Source of the DNA: DASRRB01 sp036732755
Lineage (GTDB): Bacteria; Planctomycetota; B15-G4; SIAN01
Length of the DNA stretch: 28,146 bases
Reading direction: 5' to 3'
Assembly (NCBI GenBank): GCA_036732755.1
Contig: DAINBU010000060.1
Location: 1 to 28,146 of the forward strand
A program made the position numbers and the translations under genes. Of the stretch, positions 6,665 through 15,029 are shown piece after piece; position 1 is the first letter of the stretch, and each line of letters begins with the position of its first letter. The notes below the pieces were generated by a model that made no database searches, was not told the DNA's origin, and worked only from the letters and a program-made list of their open reading frames with translations.

Positions 6665-8347
6665 ATGCCCGCCGCCCGGCCGTTCCGAGTCCTGGTCGCC
6701 GATCCGATCGAGAGCGAGGGGCTCGCCGCCCTGCGCGCCGGCGGCCTCGAGGTCGACGCCAGGAACGGACTCGACGAGGCCGCGCTCTGCGCCGCGATCG
6801 CGGAGGCCGACGCGCTGCTCGTCCGCAGCCGGACGACCGTGACCGCGAAGGCGCTCGAGGCGGCGCAGCGGCTCAAGCTGATCACGCGCGCCGGCATCGG
6901 CGTCGACAACGTCGACCTCGCGGCCGCGTCGCGCCGCGGCGTCATCGTCTCGAACGTCCCCGACGCGAGCACGACGACGACCGCCGAGCTCGCGATCGCG
7001 CTCTTGATGGCGCTCGCGCGCCGGATCGCGCAGGCCGACCGCTCGGTGCGCGCCGGCAAGTGGGAGCGGACGAAGCTGCTCGGGAGCGAGCTCGCCGGCA
7101 AGACGCTCGGGATCGTCGGCTTCGGCCGCATCGGCCGCGTCGTCGCCGACCGCGCGCTCGGCCTCAAGATGCGCGTCGTCGCGCATGATCCATTCCTTCC
7201 CGCAGGGGCCGGCGCGCCGCCCGGTGCCGCGGGCGTCGCGCTCGTCGACCTCGACACGCTCCTGCGCGAGTCCGACTTCCTCACGGTGCACACGCCGCTG
7301 ACGGAACAGACCCGCGGGATGATCGGCGCCGCGCAGCTCGCGCGCGCGAAGCCGGGGCTGCGCGTCGTGAACGCGGCGCGCGGCGGGATCGTCGACGAGA
7401 CGGCGCTCGTCGCGGCGCTCGCGAGCGGCGCGGTCGGCGGCGCGGCGCTCGACGTCTTCGAAGAGGAGCCGCTCCCCGCCGACTCCCCGCTGCGCTCGTT
7501 CGAGAACGTGCTCCTCACCCCCCACCTCGGCGCCTCGACCGAGGAGGCGCAGCGGCGCGTCGCGCTCGAGGCGGCGGCGCAGATCGTCGACTTCGCCCGC
7601 ACCGGGAGCGCCCGCTCCGCCGTCAACTACGCCGCCCTGCCCGACGACCTGCGCGAGGAGCTCGCCCCCTACCTCGAGCTCTCGACGCGGCTCGGGCTGC
7701 TCGCGGGGCGCGTCATGACGGGCCGGCTCGCGCGCCTCGAGCTGCTCTTCCGCGGCGAGCGCTTCGACAAGGCGGGCGAGCGCGCCACCGCGCCGCTGCG
7801 CGCCGCCCTCCTCGCCGGGATCCTGCGCCCCGCGCTCGGCGACGACGTGAGCCCGGTCAACGCCGCGCTCTTCGCCCGCGAGCGGGCGATCGAGCTGCTC
7901 GAATCGCGCGAGCCGCGCGACCGCGACTACGTCCATCGCATCGTGGTCGAGGCGACCTTCGCGGGGGAGAAGGGCGAGCCGGGCGACGCGCGGCGCACGT
8001 TGCGGCTCGAAGGCACCTGCTTCGGCCGCCGCCCGCGCCTCGTCGGCTTCGACGGCGTGCCGGTCGACGCCGAGCTCGAAGGCGACCTGATCCTCACGCG
8101 CCACCACGACAAGCCGGGCCAGATCGGGCGGATCGGCACGCTGCTCGGCGCGCGCGGCGTGAACCTCGCCAAGGTCGACGTCGGCAGCCTGCCGGAGCGC
8201 GGCCCAGGTGCACCATCGATCGCGCCGCTCGCGGTCGCGATCCTCTCGACCGGCGCGCTCGAGGACGCGGCGGCCGTGCTGCGCGAGCTGCGCTCGGTCG
8301 ACGGCATCGTCGAGGCGCACGCGGTCCGCTTCCCGCGTGAGACGTGA
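6665..8347 (+). CDS. serA: D-3-phosphoglycerate dehydrogenase (long form with ACT domain)
   Basis: The first enzyme of serine synthesis oxidises 3-phosphoglycerate to 3-phosphohydroxypyruvate with NAD. The 560-residue product has the full type I layout. The D-2-hydroxyacid dehydrogenase core carries the Rossmann motif GFGRIG (152-157). The catalytic set is Arg239 in NAARGG, a Glu in DVFEEEP (about 268) and His287 in TPHLGAST. An allosteric substrate-binding domain follows (about 310-470). A C-terminal ACT domain begins at LILTRHHDKPGQIGRIGTLLG, the usual serine-feedback site. The ATG at 6665 has GAGGA at 6656-6660. It overlaps serB (TGATG) and heads a serABC operon. The inverted-repeat element ends 43 bases before the start and may affect its promoter. 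Confidence 0.96.
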   Translation: MPAARPFRVLVADPIESEGLAALRAGGLEVDARNGLDEAALCAAIAEADALLVRSRTTVTAKALEAAQRLKLITRAGIGVDNVDLAAASRRGVIVSNVPDASTTTTAELAIALLMALARRIAQADRSVRAGKWERTKLLGSELAGKTLGIVGFGRIGRVVADRALGLKMRVVAHDPFLPAGAGAPPGAAGVALVDLDTLLRESDFLTVHTPLTEQTRGMIGAAQLARAKPGLRVVNAARGGIVDETALVAALASGAVGGAALDVFEEEPLPADSPLRSFENVLLTPHLGASTEEAQRRVALEAAAQIVDFARTGSARSAVNYAALPDDLREELAPYLELSTRLGLLAGRVMTGRLARLELLFRGERFDKAGERATAPLRAALLAGILRPALGDDVSPVNAALFARERAIELLESREPRDRDYVHRIVVEATFAGEKGEPGDARRTLRLEGTCFGRRPRLVGFDGVPVDAELEGDLILTRHHDKPGQIGRIGTLLGARGVNLAKVDVGSLPERGPGAPSIAPLAVAILSTGALEDAAAVLRELRSVDGIVEAHAVRFPRET

Positions 8348-8982
8348 TGCCCCGCTTCGACCGCGTCGTCTTCGACGTCGACTCGACGCTCGTCGCGATC
8401 GAGGGGATCGACGAGCTCGCGAAGTGGCGCGGCGTCGAGGTCGCGTCACTGACCGAGCGCGCGATGCGCGGCGACGTCGCGCTCGAGGAGGTCTACGCGC
8501 TGCGGCTGCGGCGCGTCCGACCCGGCGCGCGCGAGCTCGCGCGGCTCGGCGAGCTCTACGTCCGGAAGATGGTTCCGGGTGCGGCGGCGACCGTCGCGGC
8601 GCTGCAGCGCGCTGGGGTCGACGTCCGGATCGTCTCCGGCGCGCTCTGCCCGGCGCTCCTCCCCTTAATGAGGAAGCTTCGGATCGACGGCTCCCGGGTG
8701 GCGGCGGTCGACGTCCGGCTCGATGCGCGCGGCCGATATGCGGGATTCGACGAGCTCTCTCCGCTGGCGCGCGCCGACGGCAAGCGGGAGGTGGTCGCGG
8801 CGCTGCTGCCGAAGAAGGGAACCGTGTTCGTCGGCGACGGCGCGACCGATCTCGCCGCGCGGCCCGCGGTCGAACGCTTCGTGGCATTCACGGGCGTCGC
8901 GTCGCGACCCGCCGTCGTCGCGGGCGCCGACGCCGTCGCGCACGACTTTCGGACGTTGCGTAGAGTGCTCGGCCTTCCTTGA
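8347..8982 (+). CDS. serB: phosphoserine phosphatase, HAD family
   Basis: The 211-residue HAD phosphatase would hydrolyse O-phosphoserine to serine, the last step of the pathway. Motif I is FDVDSTL with nucleophile Asp10 and acid/base Asp12. Motif II is IVSGA with Ser97, the motif III lysine is probably Lys146, and motif IV is VGDGATD with Asp164 and Asp168. The cap region after motif I (EGIDELAKWRGV...ALRLRRVRP) is SerB-like. The ATG at 8347 overlaps the serA stop (TGATG). An in-frame GTG three bases earlier is possible but adds only one residue. The small size matches SerB without the N-terminal ACT domains found in mycobacterial enzymes. Confidence 0.93.
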   Translation: MPRFDRVVFDVDSTLVAIEGIDELAKWRGVEVASLTERAMRGDVALEEVYALRLRRVRPGARELARLGELYVRKMVPGAAATVAALQRAGVDVRIVSGALCPALLPLMRKLRIDGSRVAAVDVRLDARGRYAGFDELSPLARADGKREVVAALLPKKGTVFVGDGATDLAARPAVERFVAFTGVASRPAVVAGADAVAHDFRTLRRVLGLP

Positions 8983-8998
8983 TCGAGGTCGATTCCCG

Positions 8999-10099
8999 AT
9001 GAGCTTCCCCGGCCCGAACCCGCCGCGCCTCTGGATCCCCGGCCCGACCTACGTCCGGCCCGAGCTGCTCGCGACGCTCGCGCGCCCGACCGTCGGCCAC
9101 CGCACGAAGACGATGACGGAGATGGTGCTCGCGCTCGAGCCGCGGCTGAAGAAGCTGTTCGGCACGAAGCAGCACGTGGTCGTGCTCACCGCGTCGGGCA
9201 GCGCCGCGTGGGAAGGGGCGATCCGCTGCGGGGTGCGCGAGAAGTGGGCGTGCGTCACGAACGGCAACTTCAGCGATCGCTGGCACGACACCGGCGTCGA
9301 CTGCGGCCGCGAGACGGTGCGCGTCGCCTTCGAGTGGGGCGAGGGGATCGACCCGAACAAGGTCGCCGACGTCCTGAAGAAGGCCGGCCCGGTCGAGGCC
9401 GTCGGCTTCGTGCACAACGAGACGTCGACCGGCGCCTGGTGCAACCTGCCCGAGGTCGTGAAGGCGATCCGCAACGTGCAGCGCCACGTGCTGATCTTCG
9501 TCGACGCCGTCTCGACGCTCGGCGGCGTCGAGTTCAAGTTCGACGAGTGGGGCCTCGACGTCGCGCTCGCGAGCAGCCAGAAGTGCCTCGCGCTCCCGCC
9601 CGGCATCGCCGTGGTCGCCGTCTCCGACCGCTTCCTCCAGAGGGCGAAGACCGTCAAGGGGCGCGGCTACTACCTCGACTTCGTGCTGCTCTGCGACGAC
9701 TGGGACCTCCGCCACCAGACGCCGCCGACCCCCGCCGTGAACATGTTCTACGCCCTCGACGAACAGCTCACCGCCTTCGACAAGGAGACGCTCCCCGCCC
9801 GTTTCGCGCGCCACGAGAAGATGGCCGCGCAGTTCCACCGGTGGGCCGAAACGAAGGGTTTCACGAGCTTCGTCGATCCGAAGTACCGCTCGCCCACCAC
9901 CGCCAACTGCAACAACGGCGGCGTCGACATGAACGCGTTCATCGCGCAGATGCTCGAGCGCGGCCACGAGCTCAGCCACGGGTACGGCAAGCTCAAGGGC
10001 AAGTGCTTCCGCGTCGGCCACTTCGGCGACCACACGCCGCAGGCGCTGACCGAGATGCTCGGCATCGCCGACGACGTGCTGAAGAAGCTGGGACGGTAG
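8999..10099 (+). CDS. serC: class V aminotransferase, probable phosphoserine aminotransferase
   Basis: This 366-residue PLP enzyme has the class V fold. LTASGSAAWE forms the phosphate-binding turn, VHNETSTG (138-146) sits over the cofactor, Asp169 in FVDAVSTLGG would bind the pyridine nitrogen, and Lys195 in ASSQKCLALPPG is the Schiff-base lysine. The sequence is closer to the alanine-glyoxylate aminotransferase subgroup than to enterobacterial SerC. Its place 16 bases after serB in a serA-serB cluster makes phosphoserine aminotransferase (glutamate to phosphohydroxypyruvate) the best guess. The alternative is serine-glyoxylate or alanine-glyoxylate transamination. The ATG at 8999 is favoured by the gap after serB and the conserved WIPGPTYVRPE beginning. 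Confidence 0.85.
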   Translation: MSFPGPNPPRLWIPGPTYVRPELLATLARPTVGHRTKTMTEMVLALEPRLKKLFGTKQHVVVLTASGSAAWEGAIRCGVREKWACVTNGNFSDRWHDTGVDCGRETVRVAFEWGEGIDPNKVADVLKKAGPVEAVGFVHNETSTGAWCNLPEVVKAIRNVQRHVLIFVDAVSTLGGVEFKFDEWGLDVALASSQKCLALPPGIAVVAVSDRFLQRAKTVKGRGYYLDFVLLCDDWDLRHQTPPTPAVNMFYALDEQLTAFDKETLPARFARHEKMAAQFHRWAETKGFTSFVDPKYRSPTTANCNNGGVDMNAFIAQMLERGHELSHGYGKLKGKCFRVGHFGDHTPQALTEMLGIADDVLKKLGR

Positions 10100-10140
10100 C
10101 CTCCGCGCGGGGTTGCCGGTCAGAGGAGTCGGTAGATTCC

Positions 10141-11064
10141 ATGACCATGCTCACACGAGTCAAGATCAAGAACTACCGCTGCCTTCGCGATGTCGACGTC
10201 GAACTCGAGCCGTTCACCGTCCTCGTTGGTCCGAACGGGTCGGGCAAGAGCACGCTGATGCAGGCGTTGCTCGCCAGCACCGTGGACTTTCCACATCACG
10301 TTTGGCAACACGACACATCACTGACCGTTCAACTCCAATTCCACCACGGTGACGTGATTCGAAGTGAGACGCTCCGCGCAAGTCGAGTACGGACGGTCTT
10401 TCCGCCCGCCGTCGATGGGCAGGCTCACACATTCTCGACGGAGGCGATTCGCCGTCCGAACACCTCCGAGCAGGCTCAACGAGTCGCCACTGACGGCAGC
10501 AATTGCACCAATGTCTTCGACACCATCGGAAGGAAGCGGCAAGAGGAATTCTCGAAACTCTTCGCGCAGTTCGTACCGCACTTCAGCGACGTGGACGTCC
10601 GGCCCCTGTCGGCAGGAGAGAGACGAATCCGATTCGAGGATCGGTGGAAGAGCGGGGTCTGGTACGAGCCCAACGAGGTTTCGGACGGAACCATGCTCGC
10701 GTTCGCGTACCTGCTGCTTCGCTTCCAGGAGTCTCCCGCCGATTTCATCGCGATCGAAGAGCCGGAACGCGGGCTGCATCCGTTCCTCCTCGGCAAGCTG
10801 ATCGAGTTGCTGCGCGGACTCACGACCGGCCAATTCGGCGGCAAGCCGATCCAGGTGATGCTCGCGACCCATTCGGCTGAGCTGCTCAACTTCGTGGAGC
10901 CGAACGAGGTCCGCTTCTTCTCGCGCGACGCGAAGGACGGCTCCGTCGTGATCGAGAAGGCGCCGCCCGACTCGAACGACTGGCGCAAGGCGTACCACGA
11001 GTACCAGGATTCGCTTGGCAGCATGTGGCTCTCGGGAGGTCTCGGCGGCGTTCCGGGCAACTGA
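10141..11064 (+). CDS. AAA ATPase of the RecF/SMC-like (AAA_15/AAA_21) type; likely defence-module ATPase
   Basis: The 307-residue protein begins with TRVKIKNYRCLRDVDVEL, the classic start of OLD/RecF-like ATPases. Walker A is GPNGSGKST (30-38), a signature-like VSDGTMLAFAYLL starts at 180, Walker B is FIAIEEPERGLHP (about 202-214) and the switch histidine is in MLATHSAELL (about 240-249). Between about 50 and 155 a short lobe replaces the long coiled coil of true SMC proteins. No nuclease domain is attached: it is supplied by the next gene, two bases downstream. AGGAG lies at 10124-10128. Hand counts over 10381-10560 give about 59 % GC against 75 % in a sampled line of serC, with more A/T-ending codons, so recent transfer is likely. 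Family knowledge links such pairs to phage defence; here that is inference. Confidence 0.88.
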   Translation: MTMLTRVKIKNYRCLRDVDVELEPFTVLVGPNGSGKSTLMQALLASTVDFPHHVWQHDTSLTVQLQFHHGDVIRSETLRASRVRTVFPPAVDGQAHTFSTEAIRRPNTSEQAQRVATDGSNCTNVFDTIGRKRQEEFSKLFAQFVPHFSDVDVRPLSAGERRIRFEDRWKSGVWYEPNEVSDGTMLAFAYLLLRFQESPADFIAIEEPERGLHPFLLGKLIELLRGLTTGQFGGKPIQVMLATHSAELLNFVEPNEVRFFSRDAKDGSVVIEKAPPDSNDWRKAYHEYQDSLGSMWLSGGLGGVPGN

Positions 11065-11065
11065 C

Positions 11066-11749
11066 GTGAAGCTTCGGATCACGCTCTACGCCGAGGGATT
11101 TGGCGAGCTGGGCGGCGAGTGGACGGAGCTTCCGGCACCGGGTGCCGAGCTCGCCGAAGAACATCTGGGTGCGGCCCATTCCATCGCGCGGACCGCGTTG
11201 AAGGCTGCGAGCGAGCCCACGGTTCACGACGTCGCATATCTCTCGCCTCTGCGAACGAATGCCAGGCACGTCCGAGGGAACGATCTCATCAGCAAGATCG
11301 TCTTGCGCCGGATCCTCACGTGGCCGGACCCGAAGCGCGCGCCGCACATCGCGATCGTTTTCGTCGACCAGGACGGCGACAAGAAACGAAAGCGGCAGCT
11401 CATGGAATGGACGGCGGACCTGTCGAGGCCGCGCGTCATCGCCGTTCCAATTCCCGAATTCGAGAGCTGGCTCCTCGCTGACGAGGTGGCGGCCAGTCGC
11501 GTCCTCGAGGTCAAGATCCAGACTCCGCCAGCGCCGGAGGGCCTCGGAAGGACTCGGGCAAAGGCGCTGCTCGACGAATGGCTGTCGCAATCCACGGCCA
11601 CTACGACACGAGGCTCATCGAGAGTTGCGCCCGCTTCATTGCGCAGGCGAATCGCCGAGGCGATCAGCGTAGATCGATTGAGCCGACTCGGTTCGTTCCA
11701 GGACTTCGTCGCTGACTGCCGGACGGCGATCGCGACGGTCGCCGCCTGA
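11066..11749 (+). CDS. Toprim-like DUF4276-type protein, partner of the upstream ATPase
   Basis: The 227-residue product starts at the GTG at 11066, two bases after the ATPase stop. The Toprim pattern is visible: a first strand with an acidic residue, LYAEG (Glu10), then IVFVDQDGD (Asp101, Asp103, Asp105), then IPEFESWLLADE (Glu131, Glu133). The last segment is a hallmark of DUF4276-like proteins. The C-terminal SVDRLSRLGSFQDFVADC also fits that family. In OLD nucleases, AbiL and PARIS systems, a Toprim nuclease works with an SMC-like ATPase, and the toxic nuclease is released or activated on phage infection. The sequence supports the pairing. Nuclease activity and the trigger are inferred. 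GC is lower than in the housekeeping neighbours. Confidence 0.72.
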   Translation: MKLRITLYAEGFGELGGEWTELPAPGAELAEEHLGAAHSIARTALKAASEPTVHDVAYLSPLRTNARHVRGNDLISKIVLRRILTWPDPKRAPHIAIVFVDQDGDKKRKRQLMEWTADLSRPRVIAVPIPEFESWLLADEVAASRVLEVKIQTPPAPEGLGRTRAKALLDEWLSQSTATTTRGSSRVAPASLRRRIAEAISVDRLSRLGSFQDFVADCRTAIATVAA

Positions 11750-11836
11750 CTGCAAAGTCACGAGGCGTCGAGGTACCGATAAGGCTCGGGCGCTGATTGC
11801 GGCGTGATCGCCGCCGTCACTCACGAGTCCGACGGC

Positions 11837-11870
11837 GCGCGCCGCCGCGGCTCAGGGGTCGGCGGCGCGC
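11837..11870. terminator. hairpin between convergent genes, possible bidirectional terminator
   Basis: A perfect 11-bp stem (GCGCGCCGCCG at 11837-11847 with its complement at 11860-11870) encloses a 12-base loop. It sits between the stops of the Toprim gene (11749) and the M16 protease gene (11881). There is no T tract on either side, so it is at best a structure-dependent or rho-assisted stop. A second, smaller hairpin lies at 11799-11814. Confidence 0.4.
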
Positions 11871-11880
11871 GTCGCTGCGA

Positions 11881-14844
11881 TCACTGATTCTGCGGCTTCT
11901 CGGGCTTCGCGGGCTTGTCGGCCTTCTCGGGCTTCGCGTCGCCGGCGGCCTCCTTCGGCTTCACGGTGACGACGATCGAGTTCTGCTTGCCGTCGCCCCA
12001 GTACTTCGCGAAGACCTCCTTCACCTGCTTCGCCGTCAGTGCCTCGACCTTCGCCGGCTCGGCCATGACGTCGTCGAGGCGCGCGCCGCGGAACGTCATC
12101 TGGGAGATCTGGCCGCTCCAGAAGCCCGGCTCCTTGATCTGCTCGCTCCAGGTGGTCGCGTACTGCTTCTTGGCGACGGCCACCTCGTCGTCGGTCGGGC
12201 CGTCCTTCGCGAAGCTCGCGTACATCGAGGCGAGCTTGGCGACCAGCGCGTCGACCTTCGACGGGTCGGTCGGGGCGCTCGCGGAGAAGGTCCCGAAGCC
12301 GGGGTAGGCGAGCGCGGCGCGCGAGCCCGCGCCGATGCTGTAGACCAGCTGCTCCTTCTCGCGCACCTCCGTCGTCATGCGCATCGAGAGGATGCGCGCG
12401 GCGAGGCCGAGCGCGCGGACGTCGTCGCGATCCGCCTCGTTCGCGCCGTAGAAGCCGCTGTAGACGTACGCCTGCTTGGTCGGCGTCTCGATGACGCGGC
12501 TCGCCGTCCGTTCTCCCTTCGGGCGCTCGACCTTGCGCTGCGCTGCTGCGAAGTCGGGCTTCACGCGGGCGCGCGCCGGCAGGGCGCCGAGATACTTCGA
12601 GCACAGGTCGAGGATCTTCTCCTGCGGGATGTCGCCGACGATCGACACCTCGATCGGCGACTCGCGCAGCAGCTTCTCGAGCCACGCCTGCGCGGCGTCG
12701 AGCGTGAGGCGGTCGATCTGCTCCGCACTGAGCGGCTGCAGGCGCGCGTCGCTCGCCGGATAGGTGACCGAGGCGACCAGGCGGCCGCCGAGCGCGGAGG
12801 GGTTCTTCAGCGCCTCCTCGAGGAACTGCTTCGTCGTCGTCTGGTAGTCGCTGAACGACGGCGGCTCGATCCGCGGCTCGGTCAGCAGCAGGTAGGCGAG
12901 CTGGAAGCCGGCCTCGAGGTCGGCCGGGCTGCCCGAGATCGAGAGCGAGATCGCGTCGCCCGAGCCGCCGCCGCCGCCGCGACCGCCGCGTCCTCCGCCG
13001 CGCCCGCCCCCGCCGCCGAAGCCGCCGCCGACGCGCACTTCCTTGCCGACCATCAGCTCGCGGATGTCGGTCGACGTGAGGTGCTTCGTCGCCGGCCGCG
13101 ACCACGCGAGCTGCGCCGCCGTCGTGACGCCGCGGTTCTCGGCGGTCTCCAGCATCTCGCCGCCGATCAGCGCGATGCGGATGGAGACGTCGTCCTTGCG
13201 CTCGTCCATGAAGCGGAAGCGGACGTCGATGCCGTTCGCGAGCGCGCCGCTCCAGACCTTCGTCGCCTCGTGCAGCGCCCCCTCGGCCACCTTGCCCGGC
13301 TTGGGGAGCTCGCTCATCAGCGCCGTCGCGTGGGCCCTCTCGGCCTCCTTCTCCGGTTTGACGGCCAGCGCCTTCGTGCCGAGCTCGAGCAGCTGCGCCT
13401 CGCTCGGCACGCCGTTGCCGGCCGGCAGCGTCGCGACGAAGCAGACGTGGCGCGCCGGGTCGAACTCGGCGGCGAAGCGGCCGTTCACCTCCTCGAGCTT
13501 GATCGCCGCGAGGTGCTTGGTCAGCAGGTCGAGGCGCTGCTGCGGCGAGAGCGGCGTGTCGCCCGAGGCGACCGCGCCGTTCATCCGCTGGATGAAGGAC
13601 GACATCGGCTGCGTCGCCTCCGTCTCGACGGCCCGCTTTGCGCCCGACAGGATCTCCTTCTTCACGTCGTCGACTTCGTGGGCGGTGAAGCCGAAGGCGC
13701 GCGCGCGCTGCAGGTCGAGCGCGATCTCGGCCAGCGCCGCCGCCCAGCGGCCGGGCCGGGCGGTCGCCGACGTCTCGGCGGTGTGGAGCACCCCCATGTC
13801 GTCGCCCGTGGAGACGCGGGCGTTGAGCCACGCCGTCTGGCCGCCCTTCGCCTTGTCGCTCAGGCGCTGGTTCATCGCGGACGTGCCGAGCCGCATGACG
13901 AGGTCGTCGCGGAACTGCGGCTCGGTGGTCGTCGGCGCGTGCGCCGGCTCGACGTGGACGATGCGGAGGTTCTCGCTGCGCAGCTCGGGATCGGTGGCGA
14001 CGATCGCGAAGTCCTTGTCGTACGCCTTGACCTTGACGTCCTGCGGGTTCGGGCGCGGCTTCTTCGGAAGCTCGCCGAACTTCGCCGCGATCTGCTTCGC
14101 GACGTCGGCCGGGTCGGCGTCGGCGACGACGAGCAGCGTCGCGTTCGACGCGCCGTACCACTTGCCGTAGTAGTCCTTGAAGTCGGCGGGGCCGACGCCG
14201 TCGATCGTCTGCTCGGTGCCGATCGGGTCGCGGAAGCCGTAGAGCGAGCCCGGCGTCAGGCGCTCCTGCACGTAGTCGCCGATCCGCTGGCGCGAGCCGA
14301 GGCCGCGGCGGCGCTCCTCCTGGATGATCTGCCGCTCCGCGTCGATCTCCGACGGCAGCAGCGAGAGGCGGCCGACCACGTCGGCGAAGAAGAGCATCCC
14401 CTTGCCGAGCGTGTCGCCGTCGGCCCTCGGGAGGCTCAGCTGGAACGTCGTCTGGTCGAAGTTGGTGAAGGCGTTCTGGTCGCGGCCGAACGTCATCCCC
14501 ATCGACTCGAAGAAGGGGATGAGCGAGCCGGGCTTGAAGTTCTCCGAGCCGTTGAAGGCGACGTGCTCGAAGTAGTGCGCGAGGCCGCGCTGGCGGTCGG
14601 TCTCGTTGAGCGAGCCGGTGTGCATGTGGATCCACAGCACGGCGCGCCCTTCCGGGATGGAGTGGCGGCGGATCACGTAGCGGAGCCCGTTGTCGAGCTG
14701 CCCGAAGGTGAGCGCCGGGTCGGGCGCGAGCGCCTGCGCATGCGCCGGAGCCGGCAATTGCGCCGGCGCCTGTGCCGGCGAGCGCGGCGCGGCGAGCGCG
14801 GCAGCAAACAGGGACGTGACGGCGAAGCGCGCGACGAACGACAT
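11881..14844 (-). CDS. secreted M16 family zinc metalloprotease (two-module)
   Basis: The 987-residue protein has a signal peptide (about 1-26) and a Pro/Ala/Gln-rich spacer. The first M16 module carries the inverted zinc motif HYFEH (His90, Glu93, His94), and Glu170 (or Glu177) in SEIDAERQIIQEE is the expected third ligand about 76 residues on. The second half repeats the fold without the zinc motif, as usual for pitrilysin-type enzymes, and ends in a Lys/Ala/Pro-rich tail (AGDAKPEKADKPAKPEKPQ). An unusual Gly/Arg-rich insertion lies around residues 603-628. RBS-like AGAGGGAGA lies just upstream of the ATG. Family knowledge: M16 enzymes enclose and cut short peptides; this one would work in the periplasm. 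It is divergent from the PDZ protein gene, 185 bases away. Confidence 0.95.
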   Translation of the reverse strand: MSFVARFAVTSLFAAALAAPRSPAQAPAQLPAPAHAQALAPDPALTFGQLDNGLRYVIRRHSIPEGRAVLWIHMHTGSLNETDRQRGLAHYFEHVAFNGSENFKPGSLIPFFESMGMTFGRDQNAFTNFDQTTFQLSLPRADGDTLGKGMLFFADVVGRLSLLPSEIDAERQIIQEERRRGLGSRQRIGDYVQERLTPGSLYGFRDPIGTEQTIDGVGPADFKDYYGKWYGASNATLLVVADADPADVAKQIAAKFGELPKKPRPNPQDVKVKAYDKDFAIVATDPELRSENLRIVHVEPAHAPTTTEPQFRDDLVMRLGTSAMNQRLSDKAKGGQTAWLNARVSTGDDMGVLHTAETSATARPGRWAAALAEIALDLQRARAFGFTAHEVDDVKKEILSGAKRAVETEATQPMSSFIQRMNGAVASGDTPLSPQQRLDLLTKHLAAIKLEEVNGRFAAEFDPARHVCFVATLPAGNGVPSEAQLLELGTKALAVKPEKEAERAHATALMSELPKPGKVAEGALHEATKVWSGALANGIDVRFRFMDERKDDVSIRIALIGGEMLETAENRGVTTAAQLAWSRPATKHLTSTDIRELMVGKEVRVGGGFGGGGGRGGGRGGRGGGGGSGDAISLSISGSPADLEAGFQLAYLLLTEPRIEPPSFSDYQTTTKQFLEEALKNPSALGGRLVASVTYPASDARLQPLSAEQIDRLTLDAAQAWLEKLLRESPIEVSIVGDIPQEKILDLCSKYLGALPARARVKPDFAAAQRKVERPKGERTASRVIETPTKQAYVYSGFYGANEADRDDVRALGLAARILSMRMTTEVREKEQLVYSIGAGSRAALAYPGFGTFSASAPTDPSKVDALVAKLASMYASFAKDGPTDDEVAVAKKQYATTWSEQIKEPGFWSGQISQMTFRGARLDDVMAEPAKVEALTAKQVKEVFAKYWGDGKQNSIVVTVKPKEAAGDAKPEKADKPAKPEKPQNQ

Positions 14845-15029
14845 GGCGGTCTCCCTCTTCCACTACATGCATGGACCGGGCGACCGCCGCAGACGCGCGG
14901 CGCGTCGCCCCGCCATTCAACGGCGCCCGCGCGAGCCGTGCAATGGCGGCGGCCGTCCGGAACCTGTCACGATCGCCCGATACTCTCGGTTCCCGCCTGG
15001 CCCGTCGCTCCAGGAAGGAGGCTCCTGCC

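Noticed and set aside
10141..11749. Identification as a named PARIS system
   Set aside because: PARIS uses an AAA_15 protein with a DUF4435 Toprim. The partner here fits DUF4276-like motifs better and both proteins are short, so only the general class is claimed.
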